Shown piece by piece: positions 16,179 through 27,600 of a stretch of 44,778 bases of DNA; within the stretch, counting starts at the first letter, position 1; every line of letters begins with the position of its first letter. The position numbers and the translations under genes are program-made. The notes under the pieces were generated by a model. That model had not been told where the DNA came from. It did no database searches and worked only from the letters and a program-made list of their open reading frames with translations. The stretch is taken from the NCBI GenBank assembly GCA_003252455.1, contig QKED01000116.1, positions 1 to 44,778 of the forward strand. The letters run 5' to 3'. This DNA is from Gammaproteobacteria bacterium (GTDB lineage Bacteria; Pseudomonadota; Gammaproteobacteria; Thiohalomonadales; Thiohalomonadaceae).

Positions 16179-18278
16179 GTGCCACGCAAAACACCGATCG
16201 AACGCTACCGCAATGTGGGCATCATGGCCCACATCGATGCGGGTAAGACGACCACGACTGAACGTGTGCTCTTCTATACCGGTGTTTCGCACAAGATCGG
16301 TGAGGTCCATGATGGCGCAGCCACCATGGACTGGATGGAGCAGGAGCAGGAGCGGGGTATCACTATCACCTCTGCTGCTACTACGTGCTTCTGGCGTGGT
16401 ATGGGCCAGCAGTTTGACGAGCACCGCATTAACATCATCGACACCCCCGGGCATGTCGACTTTACCATTGAGGTAGAGCGCTCCCTGCGTGTACTCGATG
16501 GTGCCTGTGCGGTGTTCTGTGCCGTCGGTGGTGTCGAGCCACAGTCGGAGACGGTCTGGCGACAGGCCAATAAATACCATGTGCCACGCCTGGCGTTCAT
16601 CAATAAGATGGATCGCCAGGGCGCCAATTTTCTGCGTGTGGTGAAGCAGATCCGCGACCGTCTCGGTGCCCTTGCGGTGCCGGTGCAGTTGCCCATCGGT
16701 GCCGAGGAGACCTTCCGGGGCGTCGTCGATCTCATCACCATGCAGGCGATCTACTGGAACGAGGCGGATAAAGGGATGACCTTCGAGTCCTCCATGATCC
16801 CCGCTGAAATGCAGGAGCTGGCCGAAGAGTGGCGTGAGCAGATGGTCGAGGCCGCTGCTGAAGCGAACGAGGAGCTGATGGACAAGTACCTGGAGGGGGG
16901 CAGCCTCAGCCAGGACGAAATCCGTTACGGGCTGCGACAGAGGGCGCTGGCCAATGAGCTGATCCCGACCCTCTGCGGCTCTGCGTTCAAGAACAAGGGT
17001 GTACAGGCGATGCTTGATGCCATCGTCTACTATATGCCCTCACCAGTGGATGTACCGGCAATCAGGGGCGAGTTGGACGACGACGAGCGTACTCCAGCCG
17101 AGCGTCACTCGACCGATGATGAGCCCTTTGCCGCCCTGGCATTCAAGATTGCCACCGACCCGTTCGTCGGCAGTCTGACCTTTGTACGTGTCTACTCCGG
17201 GGTACTCAACTCCGGTGAGGCCGTCTATAACCCGATCAAGGGTAAACGCGAGCGCATTGGCCGCATCCTGCAGATGCATGCCAATAGCCGCGAAGAGATT
17301 AAAGAGCTGCGCGCGGGTGACATCGGTGCCTGCGTGGGGCTCAAAGAGGTCACTACCGGTGACTCCCTGTGCGCCATGAATAGTCCGATTATTCTAGAGC
17401 GCATGGAGTTCCCCGAGCCGGTGATCTCTGTGGCCATCGAGCCGCGTACGACTGGGGATCAGGAGAAGATGTCACTGGCGCTGAGTAAGCTCGCGCAAGA
17501 GGATCCCTCCTTCCGTGTGCACACCGACCCAGAGAGCGGGCAGTGCATCATCTCGGGTATGGGCGAGCTGCACCTGGAGATCATCGTCGACCGCATGAAG
17601 CGTGAATTCAAGGTCGAGGCCAACGTGGGTAACCCCCAGGTCTCCTACCGTGAAGGCATCCGTGACGTGGTCGAGAGCGAAGGTAAGTTTATTCGCCAAT
17701 CGGGCGGGCGTGGTCAGTACGGCCATGTATTGCTGAGGGTTGAACCGACGGAGATCGGTTCAGGTTATCAGTTTGTCAACGGTATCGTCGGTGGGACTGT
17801 GCCCAAGGAGTTCATCCCCGCCGTCGATCAAGGAATCAAAGAGCAGATGCGTAGCGGTGTGCTCGGTGGTTACCCCATCGAGGATGTCAAAGTGACGCTC
17901 TACGATGGTTCCTACCATGACGTTGACTCGAACGAAATGGCGTTTAAAATTGCCGGTTCGATGGGGTTCCGCGCGGGCTGTGAAAGGGCCCGTCCCTACC
18001 TCCTCGAACCTGTCATGAAGGTCGAAGTGGTGACACCCGAAGAGTACATGGGTGATGTCATGGGTGACCTCAACAGGCGTCGAGGATTGGTGCAGGGGAT
18101 GGATGATGCACCCGCAGGGAAGATCATCCGGGCCGAGGTGCCTCTCGCCGAGATGTTCGGTTATGCGACCGACCTACGGTCAGCGACCCAGGGTCGCGCG
18201 ACCTACTCAATGGAGTTCACCAAGTATGCCGAGGCACCAGCCAACGTCGCCGCGGCGGTGATCAATAAACATTCGTAA
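16179..18278 (+). CDS. fusA: Elongation factor G
   Basis: GTPase that drives translocation and, with RRF, ribosome recycling. It has 699 residues (E. coli 704), with G1 AHIDAGKT (17-24), G3 DTPGH (88-92), G4 NKMD (142-145) and the domain IV stretch [11 protein letters not shown]. The GTG start follows GAGGG. Unlike its neighbours rpsG and tuf, it uses rare arginine codons (AGG and CGA, for example around 18075 and 16935) and T/A-ending codons freely, which is odd for one of the most abundant proteins and may mean a second EF-G gene elsewhere or a replaced copy. Confidence 0.97.
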   Translation: MPRKTPIERYRNVGIMAHIDAGKTTTTERVLFYTGVSHKIGEVHDGAATMDWMEQEQERGITITSAATTCFWRGMGQQFDEHRINIIDTPGHVDFTIEVERSLRVLDGACAVFCAVGGVEPQSETVWRQANKYHVPRLAFINKMDRQGANFLRVVKQIRDRLGALAVPVQLPIGAEETFRGVVDLITMQAIYWNEADKGMTFESSMIPAEMQELAEEWREQMVEAAAEANEELMDKYLEGGSLSQDEIRYGLRQRALANELIPTLCGSAFKNKGVQAMLDAIVYYMPSPVDVPAIRGELDDDERTPAERHSTDDEPFAALAFKIATDPFVGSLTFVRVYSGVLNSGEAVYNPIKGKRERIGRILQMHANSREEIKELRAGDIGACVGLKEVTTGDSLCAMNSPIILERMEFPEPVISVAIEPRTTGDQEKMSLALSKLAQEDPSFRVHTDPESGQCIISGMGELHLEIIVDRMKREFKVEANVGNPQVSYREGIRDVVESEGKFIRQSGGRGQYGHVLLRVEPTEIGSGYQFVNGIVGGTVPKEFIPAVDQGIKEQMRSGVLGGYPIEDVKVTLYDGSYHDVDSNEMAFKIAGSMGFRAGCERARPYLLEPVMKVEVVTPEEYMGDVMGDLNRRRGLVQGMDDAPAGKIIRAEVPLAEMFGYATDLRSATQGRATYSMEFTKYAEAPANVAAAVINKHS

Positions 18279-18312
18279 CTCATCTGTCTTAATAATCACG
18301 AGGTAATATACC

Positions 18313-19503
<1,191 letters not shown>

Positions 19504-19509
19504 TTATTG

Positions 19510-19821
19510 ATGGCTAACCAGAAGATCCGTATCCGTCTCAAGGCCTTCGACCACCGCCTGATCGATCAGTCGGCCCGCGAGATCGTCGAAACCGCCAAGC
19601 GTACTGGTGCTCAGGTCAAGGGTCCCGTGCCCCTGCCCACTAAGAAGGAGCGCTTCACCGTGCTGATCTCACCGCACGTCAACAAGGACGCGCGCGATCA
19701 GTACGAGATCCGTACGCACAAGCGTTTGATGGATATCGTCGATCCGACGGACAAGACCGTCGATGCGTTGATGAAGCTCGACCTGGCCGCCGGTGTAGAC
19801 GTCCAGATTAAGTTGAGCTAA
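19510..19821 (+). CDS. rpsJ: 30S ribosomal protein S10 (NusE)
   Basis: Head protein of the 30S subunit, and the partner of NusB and NusG in antitermination. It has 103 residues, identical in length to E. coli, from [20 protein letters not shown] to VDVQIKLS. Only six bases separate it from tuf, so it must be read from the str transcript; there is no separate S10 leader. An intrinsic-terminator structure follows it, before rplC. Confidence 0.98.
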   Translation: MANQKIRIRLKAFDHRLIDQSAREIVETAKRTGAQVKGPVPLPTKKERFTVLISPHVNKDARDQYEIRTHKRLMDIVDPTDKTVDALMKLDLAAGVDVQIKLS

Positions 19822-19839
19822 TATATCGCGCTCACTTGG

Positions 19840-19874
19840 CCATCCCGCACCTGCGAAGGTTCGGGATGGTTTTT
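19840..19874 (+). terminator. Intrinsic terminator or attenuator between rpsJ and rplC
   Basis: CCATCCCG (19840-19847) pairs with CGGGATGG (19862-19869); inside it, after a single C/T mismatch, ACCT pairs with AGGT around a GCGA loop. A T5 tract (19870-19874) follows. This is a full terminator structure lying within the S10 operon, and I see no convincing -10 box between it and rplC. Confidence 0.82.
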
Positions 19875-19927
19875 GTTTCTATGCGGCATTGGTCAATCGA
19901 AATCAATGCAGTTTCGGAGTAACAATA

Positions 19928-20569
19928 ATGGCACTAGGCTTGATTGGTAAGAAGCGCGGCATGACCCGCATCTTCACTGATGACGGCGTGTCCACGCCGG
20001 TAACAGTGATTCAGGTAGAAAACAATCGGGTGTCTCAGGTTAAGAGCGTCGAATCTGACGGCTATCAGGCCGTTCAGGTGACCGCTGGTAGCCGGCGCCC
20101 GAACCGTGTTACCAAACCCATGGCTGGCCACTTCGCGAAGGCGGGGATCGAGGCCGGTTCTGAGGTTATGGAATTCCGTATTGAGGGTGACCTCTCAGAC
20201 CTTACTCCCGGTAAGGAGCTTAGCGTTGAGCTTTTCTCCGCAGGGCAGATGGTCGATGTCACTGGCACTACCATCGGTAAGGGCTTTGCGGGTGTGATTA
20301 AGCGTCACAACTTTAGCACCCAAGATGCCTCCCACGGTAACTCGCTCTCGCACCGTGCACCTGGTTCAATCGGTCAGAACCAGAGCCCCGGTCGCGTCTT
20401 CAAGGGCAAGAAGATGGCAGGTCACATGGGTAACAAACAGCGTACCCAGCAGAACCTGACCGTTGCACGCGTGGATGTCGAGCGCGGCCTGATCCTGGTC
20501 AAGGGTGCTGTCCCTGGCCATGAAGGTGGCAGCGTTGTGATCCGTCCTGCTGTCAAGGCAAAGAGCTGA
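19928..20569 (+). CDS. rplC: 50S ribosomal protein L3
   Basis: Early-assembly 50S protein that reaches toward the peptidyl-transferase centre. It has 213 residues (E. coli 209), starting [20 protein letters not shown] seven bases before ATG 19928 fixes the start. The conserved loop [20 protein letters not shown] is present, with the glutamine that PrmB methylates in E. coli. rplD follows after 10 bp. Confidence 0.98.
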   Translation: MALGLIGKKRGMTRIFTDDGVSTPVTVIQVENNRVSQVKSVESDGYQAVQVTAGSRRPNRVTKPMAGHFAKAGIEAGSEVMEFRIEGDLSDLTPGKELSVELFSAGQMVDVTGTTIGKGFAGVIKRHNFSTQDASHGNSLSHRAPGSIGQNQSPGRVFKGKKMAGHMGNKQRTQQNLTVARVDVERGLILVKGAVPGHEGGSVVIRPAVKAKS

Positions 20570-20579
20570 GGGGTAACCG

Positions 20580-21197
20580 ATGGAACTGAAAACGATTTCA
20601 CCCAGTGGTGAGACCTTGGCTGCCGTCGAGGTCTCCGATGCCACCTTCGGGCAGGAGTTCAACGAGAGCCTGGTGCATCAGGTCGTGGTGGCCTACATGG
20701 CTGCCGCTCGCGCTGGCACCAAGGCCCAGAAGACCCGCTCTCAGGTGAGTGGTGGCGGCGCCAAGCCTTGGCGTCAAAAGGGTTCCGGGCGTGCGCGTGC
20801 CGGTACCATCCGTAGCCCGCTGTGGCGTGGGGGTGGCAAGACCTTTGCCGCGACTCCGCGTGACTACGAGCAGAAGGTCAACCGCAAGATGTATCGCGGT
20901 GCCATGCGCTCCATCCTCTCTGAGCTGGTGCGTCAGGAGCGTTTGGTAGTGGTCGATAGCTTTGCTGTCGACGCCCCCAAGACCAAGCAACTGGTGGGCA
21001 AGCTCAAGGATATGGGCCTGGACAACGTCCTGATTGTCGATAGTGAGATCAGCGATAACCTGTTCTTGGCCTCTCGTAACCTTATCAACGTCGAGGTGTG
21101 TGCCGGCAACCGTATCAACCCGGTTTCCTTGGTGCGCTTCGACAAGGTGCTTATCACCACTGCTGCGCTCAAGCAGGTCGAGGAGGGTCTGTCATGA
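20580..21197 (+). CDS. rplD: 50S ribosomal protein L4
   Basis: Lines the exit-tunnel constriction with L22; in E. coli it also represses the S10 operon at both transcription and translation. It has 205 residues (E. coli 201), with the tunnel loop around [19 protein letters not shown]. Its last four bases overlap the rplW start (ATGA), so the two are coupled. Confidence 0.98.
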   Translation: MELKTISPSGETLAAVEVSDATFGQEFNESLVHQVVVAYMAAARAGTKAQKTRSQVSGGGAKPWRQKGSGRARAGTIRSPLWRGGGKTFAATPRDYEQKVNRKMYRGAMRSILSELVRQERLVVVDSFAVDAPKTKQLVGKLKDMGLDNVLIVDSEISDNLFLASRNLINVEVCAGNRINPVSLVRFDKVLITTAALKQVEEGLS

Positions 21198-21493
21198 ATC
21201 AGGAACGTCTGCTGAAGGTCATTATGGCCCCGCACATCTCTGAGAAGAGTGCCACCATCGCTGAGAGCGCTGGTCAGTATGTGTTCAAGGTCAGCCCCGA
21301 AGCCACCAAGCCCGAGATCAAGGCCGCCATCGAGTCCCTCTTTGAGGTGAAAGTCGACAGCGTGCGTGTGGTCAACATCAAGGGTAAGGTTAAGCGCCAC
21401 GGTCAGCGCTTTGGTCGTCGCAACGGCGTCCGTAAGGCCTATGTCAAGCTCGCCGAGGGTCAAAACCTCGAGCTGATGGGCGCTGGCGAGTAA
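21194..21493 (+). CDS. rplW: 50S ribosomal protein L23
   Basis: Tunnel-exit protein that docks trigger factor and SRP. It has 99 residues (E. coli 100), starting [19 protein letters not shown] and carrying the hairpin [21 protein letters not shown]. The start is set by the ATGA overlap with rplD; the frame is open further upstream but unconserved there. Confidence 0.98.
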   Translation: MNQERLLKVIMAPHISEKSATIAESAGQYVFKVSPEATKPEIKAAIESLFEVKVDSVRVVNIKGKVKRHGQRFGRRNGVRKAYVKLAEGQNLELMGAGE

Positions 21494-21511
21494 GAGAGGG
21501 GATAAGTAAAA

Positions 21512-22339
21512 ATGGCAATCGTCAAACTGAAACCGACCTCTCCTGGCCGCCGCTTCGTCGTCAAGGTGGTCAATAAGGACCTGCATAAGGGTGCCCCCTA
21601 TGCGCCCCTGCTTGAGAAGCAGAGCAAGTCCGGTGGTCGTAACAATGTTGGTCGTATCACTACCCGTCACCGTGGTGGTGGTCACCGCCAGCACTATCGC
21701 ATGATCGACTTTAAGCGTAACAAGGATGGCATCCCGGCCGTCGTAGAGCGCCTGGAGTACGACCCGAACCGTACAGCACACATCGCCCTGCTCAAGTATG
21801 CGGACGGTGAGCGCCGTTACATCATTGCCCCGCGTGGCGCCCAGGCAGGCGACCAGTTGATGAGTGGTGTGGAAGCACCGATCAAGGCTGGCAACTGCCT
21901 CTCCCTGAGCGACATCCCTGTGGGCTCCACTGTGCACTGCATCGAACTGAAGCCCGGTAAGGGTGCTCAGCTCGCCCGCAGCGCCGGTGCCTCTGCACAG
22001 TTCGTTGCACGCGACGGCCGTCATGCCACCCTGCGTTTACGCTCCGGTGAGATGCGCAAGGTGCTGGTCGAGTGCCGCGCAACCATCGGTGAGGTGAGCA
22101 ACCAAGAGCACTCTCTGGAGAAGCTCGGTAAGGCCGGCGCCAAGCGCTGGCGTGGTGTCCGCCCGACCGTTCGCGGTGTGGCCATGAACCCTGTTGACCA
22201 CCCGCACGGTGGTGGTGAAGGACGTACCTCTGGTGGCCGTCACCCGGTCTCCCCCTGGGGTATGCCCACCAAGGGCTACAAGACCCGCAGCAACAAGCGT
22301 ACCGATGGCATGATCGTCCGCCGTCGCAACAAGAAGTGA
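21512..22339 (+). CDS. rplB: 50S ribosomal protein L2
   Basis: Required for subunit association and peptidyl-transferase activity. It has 275 residues (E. coli 273). The C-terminal motif [19 protein letters not shown] includes the conserved histidine near the catalytic centre. It lies 18 bp after rplW and 15 bp before rpsS. Confidence 0.98.
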   Translation: MAIVKLKPTSPGRRFVVKVVNKDLHKGAPYAPLLEKQSKSGGRNNVGRITTRHRGGGHRQHYRMIDFKRNKDGIPAVVERLEYDPNRTAHIALLKYADGERRYIIAPRGAQAGDQLMSGVEAPIKAGNCLSLSDIPVGSTVHCIELKPGKGAQLARSAGASAQFVARDGRHATLRLRSGEMRKVLVECRATIGEVSNQEHSLEKLGKAGAKRWRGVRPTVRGVAMNPVDHPHGGGEGRTSGGRHPVSPWGMPTKGYKTRSNKRTDGMIVRRRNKK

Positions 22340-22354
22340 TAGAGGGTACTAACG

Positions 22355-22633
22355 ATGCCACGTTCTATTAAAAAGGGACCCTTCGTCGATCACCACCTCG
22401 CCAAGAAGGTTGCTGACGCGCTCGATACCAATAATCGTCGCCCGATCAAGACCTGGTCCCGCCGCTCCATGATCCTGCCCGACATGATCGGTCTGACCAT
22501 CGCGGTCCATAACGGTCGTCAACACGTTCCGGTTCTGGTGACTGAGAACATGATCGGCCATAAGCTCGGTGAGTTCGCCCCGACCCGTACCTACAGGGGT
22601 CACATGGCGGACAAGAAGGCTAAGAAGAGGTAA
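22355..22633 (+). CDS. rpsS: 30S ribosomal protein S19
   Basis: Head protein beside S13 that contacts the A-site finger. It has 92 residues, as in E. coli, starting [19 protein letters not shown] and containing [20 protein letters not shown]. Six bases before rplV. Confidence 0.98.
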   Translation: MPRSIKKGPFVDHHLAKKVADALDTNNRRPIKTWSRRSMILPDMIGLTIAVHNGRQHVPVLVTENMIGHKLGEFAPTRTYRGHMADKKAKKR

Positions 22634-22639
22634 GGGTTC

Positions 22640-22972
22640 ATGGAAACGTCTGCAATTCTGCGTTATGCGCGCGTCTCCCCGCAAAAGGCACGCCTGGTCG
22701 CTGATCAGGTGCGTGGGCTGCCGGTCGAGCGTGCTCTTCAGATCCTTGCCTTCAGCAACAAAAAGAGCGCCGGGATCGTCAAGAAGGTCCTTGAGTCCGC
22801 TATCGCCAACGCCGAGAACAACGACGGCGCCGATATCGACGAGCTCAAGGTTTCGACCATCTGTGTCGATGAAGGCCCGGTCATGAAGCGTGTGCATGCC
22901 CGTGCTAAGGGGCGTGCCAACCGCATCACCAAGCGCACCAGTCACATTCGCGTGACTGTGGCGGAAAAGTAA
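22640..22972 (+). CDS. rplV: 50S ribosomal protein L22
   Basis: Forms the exit-tunnel constriction opposite L4 through a long beta-hairpin ([20 protein letters not shown]). It has 110 residues, as in E. coli. The hairpin shows no deletion of the kind linked to macrolide resistance, as far as can be judged without alignment. Confidence 0.98.
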   Translation: METSAILRYARVSPQKARLVADQVRGLPVERALQILAFSNKKSAGIVKKVLESAIANAENNDGADIDELKVSTICVDEGPVMKRVHARAKGRANRITKRTSHIRVTVAEK

Positions 22973-22984
22973 CGAGAGGAAGTC

Positions 22985-23659
22985 ATGGGTCAGAAAGTAC
23001 ATCCGACTGGGATCCGCCTTGGCATCACCAAGGATTGGACCTCCAAGTGGTTCGCCGCCAGCAAAGACTTCGGTGACTTCCTCCACGGTGACCTGAAGGT
23101 GCGCGAGTTCCTTGAGAAGAAACTCGCTGCGGCCTCTGTCAGCCGTATCCAGATCGAGCGTCCCGCCCGCAATGCCCGCATCACCATACATACCGCCCGC
23201 CCGGGCGTCGTGATTGGTAAAAAGGGTGAAGACATTGAGCGCCTGCGTAGCGAGGTCTCTGCGATGATGAATGCCCCGGTGCATATCAACATCGAAGAGA
23301 TTCGCAAGCCAGAGCTTGATGCCACTCTGGTAGCCCAGGGCGTCGCTCAGCAGCTCGAGCGCCGTATCATGTTCCGTCGTGCCATGAAGCGTGCTGTGAC
23401 CAACGCCATGCGTCTCGGTGCACTTGGCGTCAAGATCCAGGTCAGTGGTCGTCTGAATGGCAACGAGATCGCCCGTACCGAGTGGTATCGTGAGGGGCGT
23501 GTGCCGCTTCACACCCTGCGTGCCGATATCGACTACGGATTCGCCGAGGCCAATACCACCTACGGTGTCATTGGCATCAAGGTGTGGATCTTCAAGGGCG
23601 AGGTGATCGACATGGCCGAGGCCGTTGGCGGTGACGCCGACAAGGCCAAGGCGAACTGA
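22985..23659 (+). CDS. rpsC: 30S ribosomal protein S3
   Basis: mRNA-entry protein with helicase activity together with S4 and S5. It has 224 residues (E. coli 233), with the N-terminal [20 protein letters not shown], the KH-domain core [14 protein letters not shown] and the C-terminal domain [15 protein letters not shown] follows GAGAGGAAG. Thirteen bases before rplP. Confidence 0.98.
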   Translation: MGQKVHPTGIRLGITKDWTSKWFAASKDFGDFLHGDLKVREFLEKKLAAASVSRIQIERPARNARITIHTARPGVVIGKKGEDIERLRSEVSAMMNAPVHINIEEIRKPELDATLVAQGVAQQLERRIMFRRAMKRAVTNAMRLGALGVKIQVSGRLNGNEIARTEWYREGRVPLHTLRADIDYGFAEANTTYGVIGIKVWIFKGEVIDMAEAVGGDADKAKAN

Positions 23660-23672
23660 GGAGGGCGCCTAG

Positions 23673-24086
23673 ATGCTTCAACCCAAACGCACTAAATTCC
23701 GCAAGCAGCACAAGGGCCGCAACCGTGGTCTGGCGCAGTCCGGTAACAAAGTGAGCTTCGGCGAGTATGGCCTCAAGGCCGTCGATCGTGGCCAGCTTAC
23801 TGCCCGCCAAATCGAAGCCGCACGTCGTGCCATGACCCGTCACATCAAACGTGGCGGTAAGATCTGGATTCGTGTCTTCCCCGACAAGCCTATTACCGAG
23901 AAGCCTCTCGAGGTTCGTCAGGGTAAGGGTAAGGGTAACGTTGAATACTGGGTGGCACTGATCCAACCGGGTCGCATGCTCTATGAAATGGAGGGTGTGA
24001 ACGAGGAGATCGCCCGCGAGGCGTTCAAACTCGCCGCCGCTAAGTTGCCCATCCGTACCACCTTCGTAACCCGCACGGTGCTGTGA
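23673..24086 (+). CDS. rplP: 50S ribosomal protein L16
   Basis: Positions the A-site tRNA elbow. It has 137 residues (E. coli 136), starting [19 protein letters not shown], with the [19 protein letters not shown] region holding the arginine that YcfD hydroxylates in E. coli. Its stop shares one base with the rpmC start (TGATG). Confidence 0.98.
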   Translation: MLQPKRTKFRKQHKGRNRGLAQSGNKVSFGEYGLKAVDRGQLTARQIEAARRAMTRHIKRGGKIWIRVFPDKPITEKPLEVRQGKGKGNVEYWVALIQPGRMLYEMEGVNEEIAREAFKLAAAKLPIRTTFVTRTVL

Positions 24087-24277
24087 TGAACGCGAAAGAT
24101 CTGAGAGAGAAGAGCGTAGAAGAGCTCAACAACGAGATGCTGAGCCTGCTGCGTGAGCAGTTTAACCTGCGTATGCAGGAGGGCACCGGTCAGCTGGCAC
24201 AACCGCATCGCATGAAGGCGGTTCGTCGTGACATCGCCCGTGTGAAGACCATCCTGAACGAAAAGGCTGCATCATGA
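24086..24277 (+). CDS. rpmC: 50S ribosomal protein L29
   Basis: Small helical protein near the tunnel exit. It has 63 residues, as in E. coli, starting [20 protein letters not shown] 24086 overlaps the rplP stop; a GTG one codon earlier is possible but less likely. The last four bases overlap rpsQ (ATGA). Confidence 0.97.
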   Translation: MNAKDLREKSVEELNNEMLSLLREQFNLRMQEGTGQLAQPHRMKAVRRDIARVKTILNEKAAS

Positions 24278-24534
24278 GCGAGCAAGAGAAGGTCACCGGC
24301 ACCCAGACCGGTCGCGTGGTCAGCGACAAGATGGACAAGACCATCACCGTGCTCGTCGAGCGTCAGGTTAAGCACCCGATCTACGGCAAGTACATCAAGC
24401 GTTCCACTAAGCTGCACGCGCATGATGAGAACAACGAGTGCCAAGAGGGTGACATTGTCACCATCGCCTCTTGCCGCCCGCTCTCCAAGAGCAAGTCATG
24501 GCGTCTCGTTAAGATCGTCGAACGCCCCAACTAA
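24274..24534 (+). CDS. rpsQ: 30S ribosomal protein S17
   Basis: Primary 16S rRNA-binding OB-fold protein. It has 86 residues (E. coli 84), with [19 protein letters not shown] and [19 protein letters not shown]. Last gene of the S10 group; a long hairpin and a promoter separate it from rplN. Confidence 0.98.
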   Translation: MSEQEKVTGTQTGRVVSDKMDKTITVLVERQVKHPIYGKYIKRSTKLHAHDENNECQEGDIVTIASCRPLSKSKSWRLVKIVERPN

Positions 24535-24555
24535 GCTACAACAACCACTGTTGCC

Positions 24556-24597
24556 TGACCCCGGCCCAAGATAAAAAAGATCTTGGGCCTAGGGTCA
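24556..24597 (+). repeat. Long hairpin between rpsQ and rplN
   Basis: TGACCC (24556-24561) pairs with GGGTCA (24592-24597), and after a small internal loop GGCCCAAGAT (24563-24572) pairs with ATCTTGGGCC (24580-24589): 16 pairs with a 7-base A-rich loop. No T-run follows on the plus strand. It may end or protect the S10 message, and its right arm overlaps the -35 of the next promoter. Confidence 0.65.
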
Positions 24598-24611
24598 TAT
24601 TCTGGTATGAT
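24583..24611 (+). promoter_or_regulatory. Extended -10 promoter of the spc operon
   Basis: TATGAT (24606-24611) is preceded by TGG, making an extended -10, and TTGGGC (24583-24588) stands 17 bp upstream as a weak -35. It lies 63 bp before rplN. The 140-bp spacer is by far the largest within the S10-spc stretch apart from the rpsJ-rplC gap, which supports a separate start here. Confidence 0.65.
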
Positions 24612-24674
24612 TTCGCGCCCTTGAGATGAGGGTTTGGCGGATTCGCCGGGGCAACATGATGCGGAGAGATTGCC

Positions 24675-25043
24675 ATGATTCAAATGCAGACGAAGCTGGA
24701 TGTCGCCGACAACAGTGGCGCGCGTACCGTCCAGTGCATCAAGGTGCTCGGTGGCTCCCACCGTCGCTATGCAAACATCGGTGACATCATCAAGGTCAGC
24801 GTTAAGGAAGCCAATCCGCGCGGTAAGGTGAAGAAGGGCGATGTTTATAACGCTGTTGTCGTGCGTACGGCAAAGGGCGTACGTCGCTCCGACGGTTCAC
24901 TCATCCGTTTTGATGGTAACGCTGCGGTACTGCTCAACAACAAGCTGGAGCCCATCGGCACCCGTATCTTCGGGCCCGTGACTCGTGAGCTGCGCAGTGA
25001 GCGGTTCATGAAGATCATTTCCCTTGCCCCGGAAGTGCTCTAA
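24675..25043 (+). CDS. rplN: 50S ribosomal protein L14
   Basis: Subunit-interface protein of bridge B8. It has 122 residues (E. coli 123), starting [20 protein letters not shown] and containing the [20 protein letters not shown] segment. First gene of the spc group. Confidence 0.98.
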   Translation: MIQMQTKLDVADNSGARTVQCIKVLGGSHRRYANIGDIIKVSVKEANPRGKVKKGDVYNAVVVRTAKGVRRSDGSLIRFDGNAAVLLNNKLEPIGTRIFGPVTRELRSERFMKIISLAPEVL

Positions 25044-25071
25044 GGCTCTTAAAAGAGAAGAGTAGTAGACA

Positions 25072-25386
25072 ATGCGTAAATTGAAAAAAGGTGACGAAGT
25101 CATCGTAATCGCTGGCAAGAACAAGGGTCAGCGCGGTTCGATCGTGAAGATGGTCGGCGACGACAAGGTCGTGGTCGAGAATATCAACATGGTCAAAAAG
25201 CACCAGCGCCCCGTTCCTCAGCTCGGCGTACCCGGTGGCATTATTGAGAGAGAGGCCGCACTGCACATTTCCAATGTGGCTATCTTCAACCCCGCGTCCG
25301 GCAAGGCCGACCGCGTCGGGATCCGGATACTGGAGGACGGTCGTAAGGCCCGCTTCTTCAAGTCCAATAACGAATCAATCGACTGA
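25072..25386 (+). CDS. rplX: 50S ribosomal protein L24
   Basis: 50S assembly initiator with a KOW domain. It has 104 residues, as in E. coli, with [18 protein letters not shown]. The ATG follows AAGAGAAGAG, an AG-rich ribosome-binding site. Confidence 0.97.
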   Translation: MRKLKKGDEVIVIAGKNKGQRGSIVKMVGDDKVVVENINMVKKHQRPVPQLGVPGGIIEREAALHISNVAIFNPASGKADRVGIRILEDGRKARFFKSNNESID

Positions 25387-25404
25387 GAGCGACGGTAATC
25401 AGGT

Positions 25405-25944
25405 ATGGCAAGGCTGAAAGATTTTTACCGTGACACGGTGGTCAAAGAGCTGACGGAAAGCATGGGCTACAAAAACCCCATGCAGGTCCCGAAGATCACC
25501 AAGATCACCGTGAACATGGGCGTCGGTGAGGCACTGAACGACAAGAAGCTGCTTGAGAGCGCTGTCGCGGACCTCATCAAACTGACTGGTCAGAAACCCG
25601 TCGTTACCAAGGCACGTAAGTCCGTGGCAGGCTTCAAGGTTCGTGAAGGCTGGCCGATCGGCTGTAAGGTGACCCTGCGTAACGAGATGATGTACGAGTT
25701 TCTTGATCGACTCATCGCCATTGCCATCCCACGTATTCGCGATTTCCGTGGTCTAAACCCCAAGTCCTTCGACGGTCGTGGTAACTACAGCATGGGTGTC
25801 AAAGAGCAGATCATCTTCCCCGAGATCGAGTACGACAAGGTCGACCGTCTACGTGGTCTGGACATCACCATCACCACCACTGCTACCAGTGATGATGAAG
25901 GCCGTGCTTTGCTCAAGGCATTCAACTTCCCGTTCAAGTCATAA
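25405..25944 (+). CDS. rplE: 50S ribosomal protein L5
   Basis: Binds 5S rRNA and contacts P-site tRNA. It has 179 residues, as in E. coli, with [16 protein letters not shown] and [15 protein letters not shown]. In E. coli, S8 represses the spc operon at the rplX-rplE junction; the 18-bp gap here is short and I see no obvious S8 mimic by eye. Confidence 0.98.
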   Translation: MARLKDFYRDTVVKELTESMGYKNPMQVPKITKITVNMGVGEALNDKKLLESAVADLIKLTGQKPVVTKARKSVAGFKVREGWPIGCKVTLRNEMMYEFLDRLIAIAIPRIRDFRGLNPKSFDGRGNYSMGVKEQIIFPEIEYDKVDRLRGLDITITTTATSDDEGRALLKAFNFPFKS

Positions 25945-25955
25945 GGGTCAGGACC

Positions 25956-26261
25956 ATGGCAAAAATTTCCATGATGAATCGCGAGAAGAAGCGCGCCGCT
26001 CTGGTGGAGAAGTATCGCGAGAAGCGTGCTGCGCTCAAGAAAGCAGTAATCAATCCCGAGCTGAGTGAGGAAGATCGTGAGTCCGCGCGCGTTGCCCTGA
26101 GCAAACTGCCGCGCGACTCCAGTGCTTCCCGCCGTCGTAACCGCTGCAACCTCACCGGCCGTCCGCACGGCTATTACCGCAAGTTCGGCCTTGGCCGTAA
26201 CAAGCTGCGTGAGGCCGCGATGCGTGGCGATATCCCCGGCCTGCGCAAGGCGAGCTGGTAA
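25956..26261 (+). CDS. rpsN: 30S ribosomal protein S14, zinc-free type
   Basis: Head protein of the 30S subunit. It has 101 residues, the long form, with the C-terminal signature [19 protein letters not shown]. The CXXC pairs of the short zinc-binding type are missing, so this is the C-minus form, which does not depend on zinc. Confidence 0.97.
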   Translation: MAKISMMNREKKRAALVEKYREKRAALKKAVINPELSEEDRESARVALSKLPRDSSASRRRNRCNLTGRPHGYYRKFGLGRNKLREAAMRGDIPGLRKASW

Positions 26262-26281
26262 GAGTTACAGGAGAGATTACG

Positions 26282-26674
26282 ATGAGTATGTCTGATCCGA
26301 TTGCCGATATGCTGACCCGTATCCGCAATGCGCTGGGCGCCGAGAAGGCCGCTGTCAGCATGCCCGCGTCCAAGCTGAAGGTTGCCATCGCGCAACTCAT
26401 GAAGGACGAAGGCTACATCACTGACTTCAAAGTCGAGGGCGAGAAGAAGCCTGAGCTGAACATTACCCTCAAGTATCATCAGGGCCGCCCTGTTATCGAG
26501 TATTTGAAGCGCGTCAGCCGTCCAGGCCTGCGCAGCTACAAGGGTAAGGATGAACTGCCGAAGGTCTATGGTGGCCTCGGTGTTGCCGTCATCTCGACCT
26601 CACAAGGTCTCGTCACCGACCGTACCGCTCGCAAGAACGGCCATGGTGGTGAAGTGATCTGCTACATCGCCTAA
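26282..26674 (+). CDS. rpsH: 30S ribosomal protein S8
   Basis: Primary binder of the 16S central domain and, in E. coli, repressor of the spc operon. It has 130 residues starting [18 protein letters not shown], matching the E. coli start; a second ATG two codons in is possible. The C-terminus ends with the conserved GGEVICYIA-type sequence. Confidence 0.98.
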   Translation: MSMSDPIADMLTRIRNALGAEKAAVSMPASKLKVAIAQLMKDEGYITDFKVEGEKKPELNITLKYHQGRPVIEYLKRVSRPGLRSYKGKDELPKVYGGLGVAVISTSQGLVTDRTARKNGHGGEVICYIA

Positions 26675-26688
26675 TTAAGGAGGGCAGT

Positions 26689-27222
26689 ATGGCACGTACG
26701 ATTAAGCCTATCGCTCTCCCCAAGGGCGTGAAGTGTGAGATCACCGGTAGTTTGGTGAAGGTCACTGGTGGGAAGGGCAGCATTGAGATGACCTTCAATC
26801 CTATGATCAATCTCACTGATGATGACGGTGCAGTGAACATTGCCTCCACTAGCCCTGAAGACAAGGCTAGTGACGCACTGCTCGGTACCACCAATGCGCT
26901 GCTGCGCAATATGGTGACGGGTGTGAGCGAGGGCTTCAGCCGTAAACTGGAGTTGGTTGGCGTCGGTTACCGTGCACAGGCACAGGGTAAGAGCCTCAAC
27001 CTCTCTCTGGGTTTCTCTCACCCGGTGGTCTATGAAATGCCCTCCGGTGTCGAGGTTGCAACGCCCACTCAGACCGAGATCGTCATCAGTGGTGTCGACA
27101 AACAGGTTCTGGGTCAGGTTGCCGCAGAGATTCGCGCTTTCCGCCCGCCTGAGCCCTACAAGGGTAAAGGTGTGCGTTACTCCGGCGAGCGTATCATCCG
27201 CAAAGAAGCCAAGAAGAAGTAA
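26689..27222 (+). CDS. rplF: 50S ribosomal protein L6
   Basis: Two-fold-repeat protein near the factor-binding site. It has 177 residues, as in E. coli, with the C-terminal [20 protein letters not shown] signature. A near-perfect ribosome-binding site AAGGAGG stands five bases before ATG. Confidence 0.98.
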   Translation: MARTIKPIALPKGVKCEITGSLVKVTGGKGSIEMTFNPMINLTDDDGAVNIASTSPEDKASDALLGTTNALLRNMVTGVSEGFSRKLELVGVGYRAQAQGKSLNLSLGFSHPVVYEMPSGVEVATPTQTEIVISGVDKQVLGQVAAEIRAFRPPEPYKGKGVRYSGERIIRKEAKKK

Positions 27223-27232
27223 GGTTTACGTC

Positions 27233-27589
27233 ATGAGCGAAAAGAAAGTTTCCCGTCTGCGCCGCGCGATGCGCGCACGTGCGAAGATCCGTGAGCTGGG
27301 CGTTCACCGTCTCTGCGTGAACCGTACTCCGCGCCACATCTACGCACAGATCATCGCCCCCAACGGCTCTGAGATCGTCTGCGCCGTCTCTACTGTCGAG
27401 AAGGCTGTGGCAGGCGAGTGCAAGGCCACTGGTAACGTCGAGGCTGCTGTGCTGGTCGGTAAGGCCATCGCTGAGAAGGCCAAGGCTGCCGGTATCACCA
27501 AGGTCGCCTTCGACCGCTCCGGCTTCAAGTATCACGGTCGTGTGAAGGCTCTTGCCGACGCTGCTCGTGAAAACGGTCTCGAATTCTAA
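27233..27589 (+). CDS. rplR: 50S ribosomal protein L18
   Basis: Binds 5S rRNA with L5. It has 118 residues (E. coli 117), starting [20 protein letters not shown] and ending FHGR-type ([20 protein letters not shown]). The frame is open for another 92 codons upstream inside rplF, but that part is a shadow; ATG 27233 is the conserved start. Confidence 0.98.
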   Translation: MSEKKVSRLRRAMRARAKIRELGVHRLCVNRTPRHIYAQIIAPNGSEIVCAVSTVEKAVAGECKATGNVEAAVLVGKAIAEKAKAAGITKVAFDRSGFKYHGRVKALADAARENGLEF

Positions 27590-27600
27590 GGGTTAGTACT

